NCBI GenBank assembly: GCA_904501965.1
Contig: CAJGCS010000045.1
Location: 1-8,009, forward strand
Source: an uncultured Bacilli bacterium
GTDB lineage: Bacteria > Bacillota_I > Bacilli_A > ML615J-28 > CAG-313
Direction: 5' to 3'
Length of the DNA stretch: 8,009 nt
Shown here: positions 5,580-8,009 of the stretch, in pieces
How the letters are laid out: every line of letters starts with the position of its first letter
Position numbering within the stretch: the stretch's first letter is position 1
Notes under the pieces: model-generated
Database searches by the model: none
Told to the model about the DNA's origin: nothing
Seen by the model: the letters and a program-made list of their open reading frames with translations, nothing else
Program-made: the position numbers and the translations under genes

Positions 5580-6377
5580 TTATAAAATAAATTTTAAAGC
5601 TCTTACTACTTCGTAGTAGTCATCAGTACTAAATGTAATAGTATCTGAATTAATTAATTTACATCCAGGGTAGAATGATGCATTATACGCATCATTAAAT
5701 TTTTTATACTGAATCTCTACATCAAAATGTTTTGGAAGTTCTACAATATTTTTAGATAAAGCAGTAGATAAAGCTGCTTTAACACCTTCTTTAATTTGTG
5801 CATTAGTAACACTCGGATGTTTACTAATTACAGCTCCGTGTGAACCTTCTTTTGTTGCGACAGTTGTGATGAACTTATTTGCCTCATGAACGATTTCAGT
5901 TAACTTTAAATCACCACTTAAGAATGCAACTGGTACATTTAAATAACTTGCATAAAGAGCGTTAATGTAGAATTCACTTGTTAAAATACCATTGATTTTA
6001 ACATATTGGTTTCTTAAATTCATTGTATGTGAAAGTGGATTACCATCAGAACTTGCAGGGCTATGATAACCTATAAAGATTACCGCATCAAAACTTTCAT
6101 CAAGACCAGCCATCATACTACAAGGGCATCCTTCCCAACCACGATGAAGTTTAACATATTCTGGTAAATCTTTTAAAATTAAGTTTCTTGCATAGTCATG
6201 AGCATCTTTTACAAAGATTTCTGTTGCACCGGCTGCTTTTGCTCCCTCACATGCCATAATAACTTCATCAATCATTTGTCTTCTAAAATATTGGTATTCA
6301 CTTGATTTTAATTCAGTTTCATCCCAAGAAACAATATTGTTTACGCCTTCTATATCAGCACTAATAAATACTTTCAT
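5580..6377 (-). CDS. dppA: M55 family D-aminopeptidase (DppA-like)
   Basis: This 265-residue protein is close to the usual 270-275 residues of Bacillus subtilis DppA, a zinc-dependent, self-compartmentalising enzyme that removes D-amino acids such as D-Ala from D-Ala-containing peptides in the cytoplasm. Metal ligands are in place: D8 and E10 in the N-terminal ISADIEG, H60 in VKDAH, H105 in IGYH and E135 in LTSEF; H117 in LSHTMN is at the proposed catalytic position. The pattern PCSMMAGLDESFDAVIFIGYHSPA (85-108) is typical of the family. ATG follows AGGAG by 7 bases. It starts 9 bp after the dehydrogenase gene, with no room for a promoter, so the two are co-transcribed. In Bacillus, dppA heads a dipeptide permease operon; no permease gene is nearby here. 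A role in recycling or scavenging cell-wall-derived D-Ala peptides is an inference. Confidence 0.93.
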   Translation of the reverse strand: MKVFISADIEGVNNIVSWDETELKSSEYQYFRRQMIDEVIMACEGAKAAGATEIFVKDAHDYARNLILKDLPEYVKLHRGWEGCPCSMMAGLDESFDAVIFIGYHSPASSDGNPLSHTMNLRNQYVKINGILTSEFYINALYASYLNVPVAFLSGDLKLTEIVHEANKFITTVATKEGSHGAVISKHPSVTNAQIKEGVKAALSTALSKNIVELPKHFDVEIQYKKFNDAYNASFYPGCKLINSDTITFSTDDYYEVVRALKFIL

Positions 6378-6386
6378 AATATTCTC

Positions 6387-7187
6387 CTATTTTCTATTTA
6401 ATAATAATTTAACAATAAAACATTGTAATCTTTTTGGAAGTATACTTAAAAGGAATAATCCTAAGTTTTGATGAATTTTATAAATATACTTTGGTCTTTT
6501 CTTTAAAGTGATTTTATATATTCTTTTTGCAAGATTGTCAGGGGTAATCTTTTTACCAGTAAACCTCTCAACAATGCTCACGAAATGTTTCGCTTCATTT
6601 TTATATAAAACTGTATCGTCTGCTAAATTCTTTGTATCAATGCTAGAACCATTACTTAGTGGTGTCTCAACCGCACCAGGTCTAATAGTTATTACTTTTT
6701 GATTTAGTAAGTTAAGTTCTTGTCTTAACCCTTGTGCATATGCATCAAGGGCAATCTTAGATATACTATAAAGTGAGTTAAAAGGAAGTGGATCAAATGA
6801 TGCTACTTCACTTGTAATTATAACAATTCTTCCATTTTTGTTTAATAAAGGATGAAATGTTTTATTAACAAGCATCGTTCCAAGTAAATTTACATCAATT
6901 ACACTTTTTAGTTTCTTATACTCTGTTTCAACTAAAGATGCCATTTTATGGATTCCAGCAACATTAATAATTAAATCAAATATAATATGTTCATTATTTA
7001 GTTTATTATATAGATTAGTTAATTCTTCTTCACTTGTAATATCACATGAATAATAATTTAAATTATCAATATTTGGTTTTGTTTTAGCAATATCAATACC
7101 ATATACTATAAATTCATTCCCACTATATTTTTTTGCAAGTGCATATCCTATGCCAGATGCAACACCTGTTATTAAAACTTTATTCAT
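6387..7187 (-). CDS. Short-chain dehydrogenase/reductase (classical SDR), substrate unknown
   Basis: This 266-residue Rossmann-fold oxidoreductase has the cofactor motif TGVASGIG (7-14), D32 at the end of the second strand (which favours NAD(H) over NADP(H)), D49 in CDIT, N75-V-A-G, N100 in DVNLLGT, S126 in the IITSEVAS strand, and the catalytic Y140-x3-K144 (YSISK). The RPGAVETP segment (169-176) is the usual post-catalytic loop. The Ser-to-Tyr gap is 14 instead of the common 13. The last 35 residues are hydrophobic and basic (NLGLFLLSILP, then KLLLNRK), as in SDRs that sit against the membrane, so peripheral membrane attachment is possible. It is first gene of a unit with the D-aminopeptidase. 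Its ribosome site is weak (GAAGTGA). The substrate could be a lipid, sugar or alcohol and cannot be told from sequence. Confidence 0.88.
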   Translation of the reverse strand: MNKVLITGVASGIGYALAKKYSGNEFIVYGIDIAKTKPNIDNLNYYSCDITSEEELTNLYNKLNNEHIIFDLIINVAGIHKMASLVETEYKKLKSVIDVNLLGTMLVNKTFHPLLNKNGRIVIITSEVASFDPLPFNSLYSISKIALDAYAQGLRQELNLLNQKVITIRPGAVETPLSNGSSIDTKNLADDTVLYKNEAKHFVSIVERFTGKKITPDNLAKRIYKITLKKRPKYIYKIHQNLGLFLLSILPKRLQCFIVKLLLNRK

Positions 7188-7209
7188 AAAATCACTTCTT
7201 TCTTTATAT

Positions 7210-7240
7210 ATTATATCATATTAATATTTATTTATATCAA
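7210..7240 (-). promoter_or_regulatory. Promoter of the SDR-dppA unit
   Basis: A perfect TATAAT (7210-7215) on the minus strand is preceded by TTGATA (7235-7240) at a long 19-bp spacing. The spacer is almost pure AT. The promoter lies just beyond the terminator hairpin of the upstream gene, so the SDR-dppA pair is probably independent. Confidence 0.55.
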
Positions 7241-7255
7241 AAAAGACATAAACAA

Positions 7256-7295
7256 AAAAAAGTTCTATTTTAGATATCTAAAATAGAACTTTTTT
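7256..7295 (-). terminator. 40-bp perfect palindrome acting as terminator of the rubredoxin-fusion gene
   Basis: The sequence AAAAAAGTTCTATTTTAGAT is followed directly by its exact reverse complement, centred between 7275 and 7276. In RNA it gives an 18-bp stem with a minimal 4-base loop, ending in a run of seven U on the minus strand. It starts 7 bases after the TAA at 7302. By symmetry it would also stop transcription on the plus strand, although no plus-strand gene approaches it. Confidence 0.85.
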
Positions 7296-7301
7296 ATTAA
7301 A

Positions 7302-8006
7302 TTATTCTTCTATTTTTTCAAATACGCTTGCGCCATGTTTACATAATGGGCATTCGATATCTTCAGGAAGTTCGCTTCCTTCATATACCCATCCGCATAC
7401 TGTACAAACATATCCAACCTTACCATTAGTTTGTGGTTTAGGTTTAACATTTTCTTGGTAGTAGTTGTATGTCATTGTTTCTGTGTTGTTAATAACACGT
7501 GCTTCAGTTACTGAACAAATAAACATACCATGTGTTCCAAGATCAACATATTGTTCTACCTTTAGTGACATAAATGAATTAATGTATTTAGGTAAGAATA
7601 CTAAACCATTATCAGATCTAAGTGGTGTTGTGTCTTTAAATTTATCTGTATTTCTACCACTGCTAAATCCGAATGTTTCAAATACACTAAATGGTGCATC
7701 TGTTGATAGACAGTTAACATTCATCATATTTGTTTGTTTGATAACATGATGAGAATAGTTTTCTTTGTTAATTGTTACAGCTATTTTATTTGGTGTATTT
7801 GTTACTTGTGTAACTGTATTAACAATTAAACCATTATCTTTTTTACCATCATTAGATGTAACAACATATAAGCCGTAGCCAATATTCATTAAAGCACTAA
7901 GGTCATTTTTGTTAGCAGTTTCACTCTTCATTGCAAGATATTCCATACAAAGTTCATTTGCAAGGTTATCAAGTTGCTTGTAGCTTTCTTCGTTTAATGA
8001 AGACAT
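7302..8006 (-). CDS. Flavin reductase-like/rubredoxin fusion (high-molecular-weight rubredoxin type)
   Basis: Two domains are joined. Residues about 36-186 match the FMN-binding flavin reductase-like fold of HMW rubredoxin (Hrb): M-N-I-G-Y-G-L-Y-V-V-T-S (40-51), N-T-V-T-Q-V-T (63-69), F-G-F-S-S-G-R (112-118), D-L-G-T-H (155-159). Residues 196-232 form a compact rubredoxin-like iron site, Y-V-C201-x2-C204-G and C219-P-L-C222, shorter than free rubredoxin and like the one at the end of rubrerythrin. In Moorella, Hrb passes electrons from NADH to a flavodiiron protein that reduces oxygen or nitric oxide, so this should be a cytoplasmic electron carrier for oxidative stress. An oddity is about 38 residues (with C20) before the usual Hrb start. 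Internal ATGs (M21, M26, M40) lack good ribosome sites. Only 3 bases upstream of the ATG are visible, so the real start could lie beyond the window. Confidence 0.88.
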   Translation of the reverse strand: MSSLNEESYKQLDNLANELCMEYLAMKSETANKNDLSALMNIGYGLYVVTSNDGKKDNGLIVNTVTQVTNTPNKIAVTINKENYSHHVIKQTNMMNVNCLSTDAPFSVFETFGFSSGRNTDKFKDTTPLRSDNGLVFLPKYINSFMSLKVEQYVDLGTHGMFICSVTEARVINNTETMTYNYYQENVKPKPQTNGKVGYVCTVCGWVYEGSELPEDIECPLCKHGASVFEKIEE

Positions 8007-8009
8007 AAT

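Noticed and set aside
6508..6702. 64-codon plus-strand open frame inside the SDR gene
   Set aside because: It is antisense to a clearly conserved SDR coding region, with no promoter or ribosome site and no family resemblance.
7256..7295. Perfect 40-bp palindrome as a regulator operator or mobile-element end
   Set aside because: Its position 7 bases after a stop codon and the U-run on the transcribed side make a terminator the simpler reading; no transposase or flanking duplication is present.
7465..7749. 94-codon plus-strand open frame inside the flavin reductase/rubredoxin gene
   Set aside because: It is antisense to conserved Hrb motifs and has no ribosome site; treated as a shadow frame.

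Overview
This is an AT-rich (roughly 30% GC by eye) bacterial window. Every gene lies on the minus strand, so transcription runs from base 8009 towards base 1. Short intergenic gaps, AGGAGG-type ribosome binding sites, sigma-A-like promoters with good -10 boxes, U-tailed hairpin terminators and Lys/Ile/Asn-rich proteins point to a low-GC Gram-positive (Bacillota or Mycoplasmatota relative, for example an anaerobic gut Erysipelotrichia- or RF39-like lineage). Tryptophans that I checked are TGG and one gene ends in TGA, so the code looks standard rather than the Mycoplasma code. The high-molecular-weight rubredoxin-type flavoprotein suggests an anaerobe that must deal with oxygen. The species assignment is inference.

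Layout in transcription order. (1) 8006-7302: flavin reductase-like/rubredoxin fusion, ended by a 40-bp perfect palindrome. (2) 7187-5580: a two-gene unit, a short-chain dehydrogenase followed 9 bp later by an M55 D-aminopeptidase (DppA type), probably ended by a weak hairpin. (3) 5473-3838: two overlapping seven-helix membrane proteins of the YwaF/TMEM164 type, which are diverged tandem paralogues, with a clear promoter and terminator. (4) 3745-1799: a three-gene operon with 7-8 bp overlaps: GntR/YtrA-type repressor, ABC ATPase, ABC-2 permease. It starts from a promoter buried in a 30-bp perfect palindrome (the likely auto-operator) and ends at a strong terminator. (5) 1703-660: a P1-family (DmpA/BapA-like) self-cleaving aminopeptidase with its own promoter. 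(6) 577 to the window edge: a secreted lipoprotein with two 25-residue Cys/His plus Asp-loop repeats and an OB-fold-like domain, cut off by the window start.

The genes do not form one pathway. Loose themes are peptide turnover involving D-residues (DppA and the P1 peptidase), envelope or membrane-lipid functions (the TMEM164-like pair, the ABC exporter, the lipoprotein), and redox protection (the rubredoxin fusion). I found no mobile element, CRISPR array, tRNA or rRNA, and no gene-free stretch over 300 bases. The items most worth following up are the TMEM164-like tandem pair with a conserved Cys/His pair, the cysteine-studded YtrA-type regulator with its perfect operator, and the lipoprotein repeat that combines a CxxH/CxxC frame with an EF-hand-like loop.
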